Assembly (NCBI GenBank): GCA_016713525.1
Contig: JADJOZ010000003.1
Location: forward strand, 124,001-188,000
Source of the DNA: Bacteroidota bacterium
GTDB lineage: Bacteria > Bacteroidota > Bacteroidia > AKYH767-A > OLB10
DNA length: 64,000 nucleotides
Reading direction: 5' to 3'
The translations under genes and the position numbers were made by a program. The notes under the pieces are model-generated. The model had not been told where the DNA came from. It did no database searches and saw only the letters and a list, made by a program, of their open reading frames with translations. Position 1 is the first letter of the stretch. Every line of letters begins with the position of its first letter. Positions 48,605 to 56,889 of the stretch are shown piece after piece.

Positions 48605-48735
48605 GTTACTTTTTGGTCAAGCAAAAAGTAACAAAGCCTCAATGCAGTTGGAATACGATGGCGAAGGAGAACTTTAATGCAATGAAAAGACTTAGCAGAG
48701 TCGAAGGATGGTCAAGCAAAAAGTAACAAAGCCTG
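48605..48735. repeat. GTTACTTTTTG palindrome and a second half-copy
   Basis: GTTACTTTTTG (48605-48615) pairs perfectly with CAAAAAGTAAC (48622-48632) around GTCAAG. The right half with GGTCAAG and CAAAGCCT repeats about 90 bases on, near 48710-48735. I have seen similar elements scattered in Bacteroidota genomes. Confidence 0.6.
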
Positions 48736-48837
48736 GACAGAAGGAGAGTGAGAATCAAAATGAGAACGAAAATTTGAATCTGAATGGAATTCAAAGAATT
48801 TTCATTCCGCGCAGAAAACCTTTACTCCTTAATTCTA

Positions 48838-50582
48838 TCACATTCCTTTTGGAATAGCAGCAATCAACTTCCTCGTATACTCCGATTGCGGATTTTTATA
48901 AATCAACTCCGGATCTCCCATTTCTTCAATCTTCCCTTTATTCATAACAATCATCCGGTCACTCATAAACTTCACTACCGACAAATCGTGTGAAATGAAA
49001 ATGTAAGTGAATCCGAAATCGTCGCGGAGTTCGTTTAGCAGATTTAAAACTTGTGCCTGAACCGATACATCGAGAGCAGAAACCGATTCATCACATATTA
49101 TAAATTTGGGTTGCAAAGCAATTGCCCGTGCAATACAGATACGTTGTCGTTGACCACCTGAAAATTCATGTGGATAGCGATTGAAATGTTCGGGAGTAAG
49201 ATTAACTCTTTTCAGGAGTTCAATTACTCTTTCCTTACGCTCCTTTTCATTGGCAAGAATGCCATGTACATTCATAGGCTCCATTATGGCGGCGCCTACT
49301 TCCATCCGGGGATTGAGCGATGAGTAAGGATCCTGAAAAATGATTTGTATGTCGCGGCGTTTTGCACGCATTTCCGATGCACCTAAACCGGTTAATTCGC
49401 TGCCATTGAACCAGACTTTACCCGAGGTGGGCTCTATCAATCGTAAAATGGTACGTCCCAATGTGGTTTTTCCACATCCTGATTCTCCAACTAATCCTAC
49501 CGTTTCGCCCGGGAAAACATCAAATGAAACATCATCCACAGCTTTAACATAGTCGCGTGTACGACTGAATACGCCTTTTTTTATTGGGAACCAGGTGGCT
49601 AAATTTTCGACTTTAAGAATGGGTTCTTTTTTATAAAGATCTGTTTTTCTGACAGCCAGTTCTTCTTCGGTAACTTTAAATTTAATGGTAACTGCTTCCA
49701 AACTTTCACCGGTCTCAATTAAATTTCCGTTTTCCTGTCTCATGAAATCGGCAACGGTGGGTAATTTTTTAAGCTTGTGGGTGAGTGGTGGTCGACACGC
49801 CAGCAGCCCTTTAGTATATGGATGTTTCGGGTTTTTGAAAATCTCGGCTACGGGGCCTTCTTCCACAATATTTCCTTTGTACATCACAACAACCCGTTGG
49901 GCCAATTCTGCAATCACCCCAAGGTCGTGAGTAATGAAAAGGATTCCCATCTCATTTTCTTGTTGCAACTGGCGCATTAAATCCAGGATAGTTGCCTGAA
50001 CGGTGACATCTAATGCGGTTGTTGGTTCATCGGCAATAAGTATGGAAGGCTCACACGACATAGCCATGGCGATCATGACCCTTTGCTTTTGGCCGCCGGA
50101 AACCTGATGCGGATACGAATCGAAGATTGCTTCCGGACGAGGAAGTTTAACTTTCTTAAAGAGTTCAATGGTTCTTTCCCGAGCCGTTTTTTGTCGAGTT
50201 TTTTATGAAGCTGCAATGCTTCCATCACCTGATAGCCACATGTAAAAACTGGATTTAAGGAAGTCATTGGTTCCTGAAAAATCATGGCAATTTCATTTCC
50301 CCGGTAGTGCATCATTTCCTTTTCAGACAGCTTAACCAGGTCAATATCAGCACCTTCACGGTTGTGGTAGATGATTTCACCACCGGAAATTTTTCCCGCC
50401 GGAGCGGAAATTAATCGCATTACCGATAAAGAAGTAACCGATTTGCCGGATCCCGACTCGCCTACAATGCCAACTGTTTCACCTTTATTCAATTGAAGGT
50501 TAATGGAATTCACCGCACGGGTGGTTTTGCCATCGCTTGAAAATTCGGTTACCAGATTTCGAATGGAAAGGAGTTGTTTCAT
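48838..50582 (-). CDS. Tandem ABC transporter ATPase (Dpp/Opp/GsiA type), frameshifted
   Basis: Two ATPase domains lie in one protein of about 581 residues once a lesion is repaired. The first half has GIVGESGSGKSV near residue 37 (Walker A), IFQEPMTSLNP near 102 (Q-loop) and the Walker B ILIADEPTTALDV. The second has GLVGESGCGKTT, LSGGQ-type SGGQRQR and ICDESVSALDV. An A run (T6 at 50187-50192 on the plus strand) is one base short; adding it joins K-K-T-A-R-E to SGGQKQRVMIAMA. Such fused ATPases energise peptide or glutathione importers, but no permease or binding protein lies nearby. The frameshift may be a sequencing error. Confidence 0.85.
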
Positions 50583-50829
50583 TGAAGGCGTGAAAATAAT
50601 GAAAACTCCCGGCTTGGTATCTTTTAGTTCCGAATTCTTCCTTTTCTTGAGAACAGATCCTTCCCAATGGAAGACCTAAAATGCATTAATAGATCATCTT
50701 TGGACGAAATATTAAATTATAGCAGGTTCGACATCCAAAATAAACAATTATTAAGTACCTGATAAACAATAAGATGCATATGTAACAACAATTTAACACG
50801 GGGAGGTTAGAAGAATTCTGCGGTGGTAC

Positions 50830-50860
50830 TTGGTAAATCCGATTCCTTTTTATAATTTTG
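50830..50860 (+). promoter_or_regulatory. rplM operon promoter (TTG / TAATTTTG)
   Basis: TTG at 50830-50832 and TAATTTTG at 50853-50860 have 20 bases between them, a good Bacteroidota -33/-7 pair. The start of the ribosomal operon is 36 bases downstream. Confidence 0.75.
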
Positions 50861-50895
50861 CATCCCCGTTAATAAAAAGTTTTAAACAAATAGAA

Positions 50896-51339
50896 GTGGA
50901 TACTTTAACGTACAAAACAGTTTCAGCCAACGCGAAAACCGTTAACAAACAGTGGGTAGTAATCGATGTCGAGAATCAGGTTCTTGGTCGTGTTTCTTCC
51001 TTAATTGCTAAGATGTTAAGAGGCAAGCATAAGGCTAGTTTCACACCCCATGTTGATTGTGGTGACAATGTAATAGTAATCAATGCCGATAAGATTCGTC
51101 TGACCGGTAATAAATGGACAGAAAAAGAGTATGTCCGTTATACAGGATATCCAGGTGGTCAGCGTTTTGCAACTCCGGCTGAATTGCTGAAAAAGCATCC
51201 AACCCGTATTGTTGAAATGGCTGTTTATGGTATGTTACCAAAAAACAGACTGAGCAATGCCATCAAAGGAAATCTGTTTGTTTATGCAGGATCTGAGCAT
51301 CCACATGCAGCACAACAGCCTTCAAAAGTTAATCTCTGA
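50896..51339 (+). CDS. rplM: 50S ribosomal protein L13
   Basis: L13 is an early-assembly protein of the large subunit. I set the start at GTG 50896 (V-D-T-L-T-Y-K-T), the position where Bacteroidota L13 begins; the in-frame TTG at 50830 is part of the promoter. The 147-residue protein has WVVIDVENQVLGRVSSLIAKML, FTPHVDCGDNVIVINA and the YGMLPKNRL segment of the family. It leads the rplM-rpsI-rpsB-tsf block with an 18-base gap to rpsI. Confidence 0.93.
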   Translation: MDTLTYKTVSANAKTVNKQWVVIDVENQVLGRVSSLIAKMLRGKHKASFTPHVDCGDNVIVINADKIRLTGNKWTEKEYVRYTGYPGGQRFATPAELLKKHPTRIVEMAVYGMLPKNRLSNAIKGNLFVYAGSEHPHAAQQPSKVNL

Positions 51340-51357
51340 TATATCGTTATATAAGGA

Positions 51358-51744
51358 ATGGAAATTACCCACACAATTGGAAGAAGGAAAACCGCTATTG
51401 CGCGTGTTTATATTCAACCCGGAAACGGAAATGTTGAAGTCAATAAAAAAGACTACAAAGTTTATTTCCCGACACTGCCATTGCAGTACATAGTTAATCA
51501 GGCTTTCGAAATTACCAATAACAAAGATAAGTACGATGTTAAGGTGAATGTTGAAGGTGGTGGAATTACCGGACAGGCAGAAGCAATTCGTCTGGGTATC
51601 ACCCGTGCTCTGGTTCACATAAATGAAGAGAATAAACCTGCCCTTAAAGCTCAGGGATTATTAACCCGTGACCCTCGTATGGTGGAACGTAAGAAGCCTG
51701 GTCAGAAGAAAGCTCGTAAGAGATTCCAGTTCAGTAAACGTTAA
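51358..51744 (+). CDS. rpsI: 30S ribosomal protein S9
   Basis: S9 sits in the small-subunit head with its basic tail reaching the P site. The 128-residue protein begins with IGRRKTAIARVYI and includes VEGGGITGQAEAIRLGITRAL and the C-terminal RKRFQFSKR that contacts tRNA. Adjacent to rplM as in most bacteria. Confidence 0.97.
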   Translation: MEITHTIGRRKTAIARVYIQPGNGNVEVNKKDYKVYFPTLPLQYIVNQAFEITNNKDKYDVKVNVEGGGITGQAEAIRLGITRALVHINEENKPALKAQGLLTRDPRMVERKKPGQKKARKRFQFSKR

Positions 51745-51807
51745 TCGTTTATTTATTATTTACCTATCGCAACTAATCAGTAAAACCGATAAATTATCAT
51801 CCATTAC

Positions 51808-52677
51808 ATGTCAAGTGTTTCTCAACAGGATTTGTTAGATGCAGGCGTTCACTTCGGACACCTCAAGCGTAAGTGGAACCCAAAGATGGCTCCCTATATC
51901 TTTATGGAGCGAAATGGTATTCACATCATTGATCTGAATAAAACATCCGCTAAGCTTGAAGAAGCTGCCGCTGCTATCAAACAAATTGCAAAATCGGGCA
52001 AAAAAGTGCTATTCGTAGCAACTAAAAAACAGGCTAAAGAGATCGTATCAACTGCTGCCCGTTCCGTAAATATGCCGTTTATCACTGAAAGATGGCCCGG
52101 CGGCTGTCTGACGAATTTCGCTACCCAGCGTAAGTCAGTTAAGAAAATGACCGGCTTCGAGAAAATGATGACTGATGGTACTTTCGAAAATATCTCTAAA
52201 AAAGAGAAACTTCAGATTACCCGTCAGAAAGCGAAAATGGAAAAGTTACTCGGTAGTATTGCCGACCTTACCCGTCTTCCTGCTGCATTGTTTATTATCG
52301 ATACTGTTAAAGAACATATCGCCGTTAGCGAAGCTCGTAAACTGAATATTCCTACCCTCGCAATCTGCGATACGAATACCGATCCAAGTCAAATCGATTT
52401 CCCAATTCCGGCAAACGATGATGCTACCAAGTCAATCAGCTTAATCATGAATGTTATGGTGAAAGCAATTGAAGAAGGTCTCGCAGAAAGAAAATTGGAT
52501 AAAGAAAGCGAAAGAGAAAAAGAAGTAGCTGCTGAAGAAGAATCAGCAGATCGTAAGAAATACGATATGGCTGAAGTGGAAGAGGATGAAGATGGTGCAA
52601 CACCGGGAGCTCCTAAAAAAACAGATAAGCCGACTGCTACACGCCCAAGAAAAAATACTGCTCCGAAAAAGAAATAA
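51808..52677 (+). CDS. rpsB: 30S ribosomal protein S2
   Basis: S2 is a late-binding small-subunit protein required for S1 attachment in many bacteria. It has 289 residues. The start is LLDAGVHFGHLKRKWNPKM, with FITERWPGGCLTNF near 90 and the typical DTNTDPSQIDFPIPANDDA near 195. The last 60 residues form an acidic, then lysine-rich tail (EEDEDGATPGAPKKTD) that is longer than in E. coli and is low in complexity. Confidence 0.97.
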   Translation: MSSVSQQDLLDAGVHFGHLKRKWNPKMAPYIFMERNGIHIIDLNKTSAKLEEAAAAIKQIAKSGKKVLFVATKKQAKEIVSTAARSVNMPFITERWPGGCLTNFATQRKSVKKMTGFEKMMTDGTFENISKKEKLQITRQKAKMEKLLGSIADLTRLPAALFIIDTVKEHIAVSEARKLNIPTLAICDTNTDPSQIDFPIPANDDATKSISLIMNVMVKAIEEGLAERKLDKESEREKEVAAEEESADRKKYDMAEVEEDEDGATPGAPKKTDKPTATRPRKNTAPKKK

Positions 52678-52748
52678 TTTCTTTCAGGATCAATTCACAA
52701 AACTGATTCTCTTGTTTTCTGTCATACAATAACCGGTAAACAAGTACC

Positions 52749-52776
52749 ACAAACCAACTATTTATGGTTGGTTTGT
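52749..52776 (+). other. Hairpin between rpsB and tsf
   Basis: ACAAACCAAC pairs perfectly with GTTGGTTTGT around an eight-base loop. It is not followed by a T tract, so it may mark RNA processing or partial attenuation within the rpsB-tsf transcript. Confidence 0.55.
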
Positions 52777-52822
52777 TCCGTAAAAAAGGAATCTGAATTA
52801 TTAATAAGAAACAAATAATATC

Positions 52823-53656
52823 ATGTCAACTATAACTATTACTGCCGCCGACGTTAATAAACTTCGCGCTCAAACCGGAGCCGGAATGATGGATTGTAAA
52901 AAAGCCCTCACTGAAGCTAACGGTGATTTTGAACAAGCTATCGATTACCTCCGTAAAAAAGGTCAGAAGGTTGCTGCTAACCGCGCCGACCGTGATGCTA
53001 AAGAAGGTTATATCCTTGCTAAAACCAATGCAGATGGAACCAAAGGTTTCCTGATAGGTCTTGGTTGTGAAACTGATTTCGTTGCTAAAAGCGGCGATTT
53101 CACAAAATTCGTGGAAGATCTTCTGGATCTTGCCGTTGCTAACAATATTAAAGATGTTGATGCACTGAAAGCTTTACCAATGGGTGATGTAACTGTGAAC
53201 GATCGTCTGTTTGATATCATCGGTAAAATTGGTGAGAAAATCGAAATTACTTCTTATGAAGTAATTGAAGCTCCTAAAGTAGTTATCTACATTCACCCGG
53301 GTAACCGCGTGGTTGCTATGGTTGGTCTTTCTTCTGCTTCTGCTCCTGCTGAATCAGGTAAAGATGTTGCTATGCAAATCGCTGCCATGAACCCTGTTGC
53401 AATCGATAAAAATGATGTTGATGTGAAAACTTTGGAGCGTGAAATTGAAATCGGTAAAGAACAGGCTCGCGCTGAAGGAAAACCTGAAGAAATGCTTGAG
53501 AAAATTGCTCAGGGTAAATTGAATAAATTCTATAAAGAAAGTACTTTGCTGAATCAGCAATTTATTAAAGATGATAAGATGGATATCCGTCAGTACCTTG
53601 AAAAAACTGAAAAAGGACTTACTGTAAATGTATTCCGCAGGGTTCAGATCGGGTAA
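52823..53656 (+). CDS. tsf: Elongation factor Ts
   Basis: EF-Ts recycles EF-Tu by nucleotide exchange. It has 277 residues. The UBA-like start TAADVNKLRAQTGAGMMDCKKAL, the LGCETDFVAK signature near 77 and two core repeats are present, with a single-chain length usual for Bacteroidota. It follows rpsB with a hairpin in between and ends before a strong terminator. Confidence 0.97.
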   Translation: MSTITITAADVNKLRAQTGAGMMDCKKALTEANGDFEQAIDYLRKKGQKVAANRADRDAKEGYILAKTNADGTKGFLIGLGCETDFVAKSGDFTKFVEDLLDLAVANNIKDVDALKALPMGDVTVNDRLFDIIGKIGEKIEITSYEVIEAPKVVIYIHPGNRVVAMVGLSSASAPAESGKDVAMQIAAMNPVAIDKNDVDVKTLEREIEIGKEQARAEGKPEEMLEKIAQGKLNKFYKESTLLNQQFIKDDKMDIRQYLEKTEKGLTVNVFRRVQIG

Positions 53657-53677
53657 TTCTTTAATTAAACTATAGAG

Positions 53678-53710
53678 AAGCCGTTCCTTGCAAGGAGCGG
53701 CTTTTTTGTT
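53678..53710 (+). terminator. Terminator after tsf
   Basis: AGCCGTTCCTTG pairs with CAAGGAGCGGCT (one T-G pair) with virtually no loop, followed by six T. Confidence 0.9.
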
Positions 53711-53771
53711 TTATAGGATTTTATATCTTCACATATATTCTTTCACTTACTTCCCTTACACCATAATCATC

Positions 53772-55004
53772 ATGATCAATTCAGATTTTAACCATAATCC
53801 CGAAGGCATTTCACTGGCGGATCTCGCCAAAGAATTCGGTGCTCCGTTATATGTTTATGATGGCAATAAAATGATCAGTCAGTATAACCGTTTGCGAAAT
53901 GCTTTTCCCGGTGAACATGTGCGGATTAAATATGCTCTCAAAGCTCTCAATAATCCAAATATTCTGAAGCTGTTTAGAAAACAGGGTGCAGGCCTCGATG
54001 CCGTATCCATTCATGAAGTTCAAATGGGTTTGCAGGCAGGTTTTCAATCCGACGAAATTTTGTTTACTCCCAACTGTGTTTCATTCGATGAAATAAAAGC
54101 AGGTGTGGAGGCCGGTGTACAAATTAATATCGATAGCATTTCTATGCTCGAACATTTTGGACATCATTTCGGAAACAGTGTGCCATGCTGCATCCGTATT
54201 AATCCACATATAGTGGCAGGTGGAAATGTGCACATTCAAACCGGACACATCGATAGTAAATTCGGAATTTCAATTCACCAGCTCCGCCATGTGCTTCGAA
54301 TTGTGGAAAAGGAAAATATTCGTGTGAACGGACTTCACATGCATACCGGTTCTGATATTCTTGACTCAGGTGTGTTTATTCAAGGCGCGGAACTGTTGCT
54401 GGAAACGGCACTCTCATTTAAAGACCTCCAGTTTATTGATTTCGGAAGTGGTTTTAAGGTTGCATACAAACAAGATGATGTTACCACTGATATTGAAGAG
54501 TTGGGACGCGTTATTTCAGAAAGGTTTAATACTTATTGCAAGGAATATGGCCGCCAGTTGGAACTCTGGTTTGAGCCAGGAAAATTTCTGGTCAGCGAAG
54601 CTGGATTTTTGCTAGTGAAAGTAAATGTGATCAAGCAAACAACTGCAACAGTTTTTGCAGGTGTGGATTCCGGTCAGAATCATTTAATACGCCCCATGTT
54701 TTATGATGCTTATCACCATATGGTGAATATTTCAAACCCAGCCGGAACGCCGAGAATATATACGGTGGTAGGTTATATTTGTGAAACAGATACTTTTGGA
54801 TGGGATCGCAAAATGGCTGAATTGCGGGAAGGCGATATTATTGCTATTTGTAATGCAGGAGCGTACGGTTATACCATGAGTAATAATTATAATGGCAGGC
54901 CCCGGCCTGCTGAAGTACTTCTTCTCGATGGTAAAGCACATTTGATCCGTAAAGCTGAAACACTTAACGACCTGACCAGAAATGTAGTGGATGTTGGTAT
55001 TTAA
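53772..55004 (+). CDS. lysA: Diaminopimelate decarboxylase
   Basis: The enzyme makes lysine from meso-diaminopimelate with PLP. I chose ATG 53772 (MINSDFNHNPEG), giving 410 residues; an ATG 84 bases upstream lies in the tsf terminator. The PLP lysine is in RIKYALKALNNP near residue 50, the glycine-rich HMHTGSDI near 193 and the C-terminal CETDTFGWDRK and GAYGYTMSNNYNGRPRP near 360-388 match the family. It lies 110 bases upstream of pyrH. Confidence 0.95.
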   Translation: MINSDFNHNPEGISLADLAKEFGAPLYVYDGNKMISQYNRLRNAFPGEHVRIKYALKALNNPNILKLFRKQGAGLDAVSIHEVQMGLQAGFQSDEILFTPNCVSFDEIKAGVEAGVQINIDSISMLEHFGHHFGNSVPCCIRINPHIVAGGNVHIQTGHIDSKFGISIHQLRHVLRIVEKENIRVNGLHMHTGSDILDSGVFIQGAELLLETALSFKDLQFIDFGSGFKVAYKQDDVTTDIEELGRVISERFNTYCKEYGRQLELWFEPGKFLVSEAGFLLVKVNVIKQTTATVFAGVDSGQNHLIRPMFYDAYHHMVNISNPAGTPRIYTVVGYICETDTFGWDRKMAELREGDIIAICNAGAYGYTMSNNYNGRPRPAEVLLLDGKAHLIRKAETLNDLTRNVVDVGI

Positions 55005-55089
55005 GCCAAGGTTGCTTTGACTTTGATTCCAATAACAGCTATTGATTGAGAATTTTAAAAACTGTTGCAGACTATAGGCCTTAGTTTCC

Positions 55090-55097
55090 TATTTTTG
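55090..55097 (+). promoter_or_regulatory. -7 box before pyrH
   Basis: TATTTTTG fits TAnnTTTG and ends 20 bases before the pyrH ATG. A TTG lies 22 bases upstream, slightly longer than usual. Confidence 0.45.
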
Positions 55098-55117
55098 CCC
55101 TTGCAAATCCGATTATT

Positions 55118-55852
55118 ATGGCCAAGACGAAACAAGGCGCATTGAAATACAAAAGAATCCTGCTTAAACTAAGTGGTGAATCACTCATGGGTTCCAAACA
55201 ATTTGGAATCGACAATAAAGTGATCATGCAGTATTCAAATGAAATTAAAGCAATTGTAGATAAAGGTGTTGAGGTTGCAATCGTGATTGGTGGTGGTAAC
55301 ATATTCCGGGGACTTCAGGCTTCTGAAGGTGGTATGGATCGGGTGCAGGGCGACTACATGGGAATGCTTGCTACGGTGATTAATTCAATGGCATTACAGG
55401 CTTCTCTGGAAGGTCTGGGTGTTTATACCCGTTTACAAAGTGCAATTAAAATGGAAGCCATATGCGAACCCTTTATCCGACGCAGAGCAGTTCGCCATCT
55501 CGAAAAAAACAGAGTGGTGATTTTTGGTGCAGGAACCGGAAACCCTTATTTTACTACAGATACAGCCGCTTCTTTAAGAGCTATTGAGATAGAAGCAGAT
55601 GTGATTCTCAAAGGTACCCGCGTTGATGGTATCTATACTGCTGATCCTGAAAAAGATAAAAAAGCAAAGAAATTCGATAAAATTACCTTCAAAGAAGTGT
55701 ATGATCGTGACTTGAAAGTAATGGACATGACAGCTTTTACACTGTGTGAGGAAAATAAATTGCCGATTATAGTTTTTGATATGAATAAAAAAGGCAACCT
55801 CATGAAAATAATTTCAGGCGAAAAAGTTGGCACACTGGTAGTTGTTAAATAA
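55118..55852 (+). CDS. pyrH: UMP kinase
   Basis: PyrH phosphorylates UMP to UDP and is feedback-inhibited by UTP and activated by GTP. The 244-residue protein has ILLKLSGESLMG at the N-terminus, GGGNIFRG near 57, and TGNPYFTTDTAASLRA near 145, all standard for the amino-acid-kinase fold. It is followed by frr after 60 bases, the usual order. Confidence 0.97.
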   Translation: MAKTKQGALKYKRILLKLSGESLMGSKQFGIDNKVIMQYSNEIKAIVDKGVEVAIVIGGGNIFRGLQASEGGMDRVQGDYMGMLATVINSMALQASLEGLGVYTRLQSAIKMEAICEPFIRRRAVRHLEKNRVVIFGAGTGNPYFTTDTAASLRAIEIEADVILKGTRVDGIYTADPEKDKKAKKFDKITFKEVYDRDLKVMDMTAFTLCEENKLPIIVFDMNKKGNLMKIISGEKVGTLVVVK

Positions 55853-55873
55853 ATCCAATTCAACCAATTTACG

Positions 55874-55881
55874 TATTTTTG
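55874..55881 (+). promoter_or_regulatory. Possible -7 box before frr
   Basis: TATTTTTG fits TAnnTTTG, 31 bases before the frr ATG. No well-placed TTG was found. Confidence 0.35.
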
Positions 55882-55912
55882 TATAGTAATCGTTAACTTA
55901 TTCCGTAAGGAT

Positions 55913-56479
55913 ATGACAGAAGAAATAAAGAAACTGATCAGTGATATGGAGTCTCATATGGAGAAGGCCATCACTCACCTTGAAGCTGAACTGGCAAAGA
56001 TCAGAGCCGGGAAAGCAAATCCTTCTATGCTGGATGGATTGCATGTTGATTATTACGGCAACAGCACACCAATGAGTCAGGTAGCAAACATTAATACACC
56101 GGATGCACGGACAATTATTATTCAGCCCTGGGAAAAAGGAATGCTTATTCCAATTGAAAAAGCTATTCAGGCAGCTAATCTTGGCTTCAACCCTCAAAAT
56201 GATGGTATTATCATCCGTATCACAGTGCCACCATTGACTGAAGAGCGTCGTAAGGATCTTGTTAAAAAGACCAAAGCGGAAGGAGAAGCTGCCAAAGTCA
56301 GTGTCAGGAACCTGCGCCGCGATGCAAACGAGACCGTCAAAAAAGAGGTTAAAAAAGGTGGCTTACCTGAAGATATTACCAAAGATGCTGAGACTAAAAT
56401 CCAGAATCTGACCGACTCTTATATTACAAAAATCGATAAGCACCTTGATTTCAAGGAAAAAGAAATTATGACTGTTTAA
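55913..56479 (+). CDS. frr: Ribosome recycling factor
   Basis: RRF splits the post-termination ribosome with EF-G. The 188-residue, three-helix-bundle protein carries KIRAGKANPSMLDGL near residue 29, VDYYGNSTPMSQVANI near 45 and RKDLVKKTKAEGEAAKVSVRNLRRDAN near 116, all family marks. It comes after pyrH. Confidence 0.97.
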   Translation: MTEEIKKLISDMESHMEKAITHLEAELAKIRAGKANPSMLDGLHVDYYGNSTPMSQVANINTPDARTIIIQPWEKGMLIPIEKAIQAANLGFNPQNDGIIIRITVPPLTEERRKDLVKKTKAEGEAAKVSVRNLRRDANETVKKEVKKGGLPEDITKDAETKIQNLTDSYITKIDKHLDFKEKEIMTV

Positions 56480-56742
56480 TAGGCAGATTTTTATAAATTT
56501 CTGAATTACAAATTGTTAACCTAAAAATTCGCTATTTATTCTTCGGTTTTATGCCGATCAAATCAAATAACAACATCATTTAGAAGGTTGTAATTTTTAA
56601 AGTTTTTACTTCCGCAATTCAATCGGGTAGCATAATTTTATAATCACGCCATTCGTTACCATCTCAGCAATTAACAATTTATTTATATACTCTGCATGCA
56701 ATAATCCCCCTCATTATGTGGTATTATTGCTTTAAAATTCCC

Positions 56743-56750
56743 TAAATTTG
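56743..56750 (+). promoter_or_regulatory. -7 box in the gap before the DUF349 gene
   Basis: TAAATTTG fits TAnnTTTG, 139 bases before the ATG. The 410-base gap 56480-56889 has no gene and no clear terminator. Confidence 0.4.
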
Positions 56751-56889
56751 CTTATCGCAAGAAGCTAAAAAGCATTTAATAATAATATCTGAAAATAGTG
56801 ATTGTTATCACCTGCTGATTTTAATTTAATCAGTTATTTTCCGTTTAAAACACAAAATACATTTTACACCCTAGCGTCCTTAATTTATC

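Noticed and set aside
48784..48993. Plus-strand open frame overlapping the ABC ATPase end
   Set aside because: Runs antisense through conserved ATPase sequence; no features of its own.
50830..50895. Upstream TTG start for rplM
   Set aside because: The TTG is the -33 element; L13 proteins begin at the GTG.
52749..52776. Terminator between rpsB and tsf
   Set aside because: No T tract follows the hairpin.
53688..53771. Upstream start for lysA
   Set aside because: It lies in the tsf terminator.
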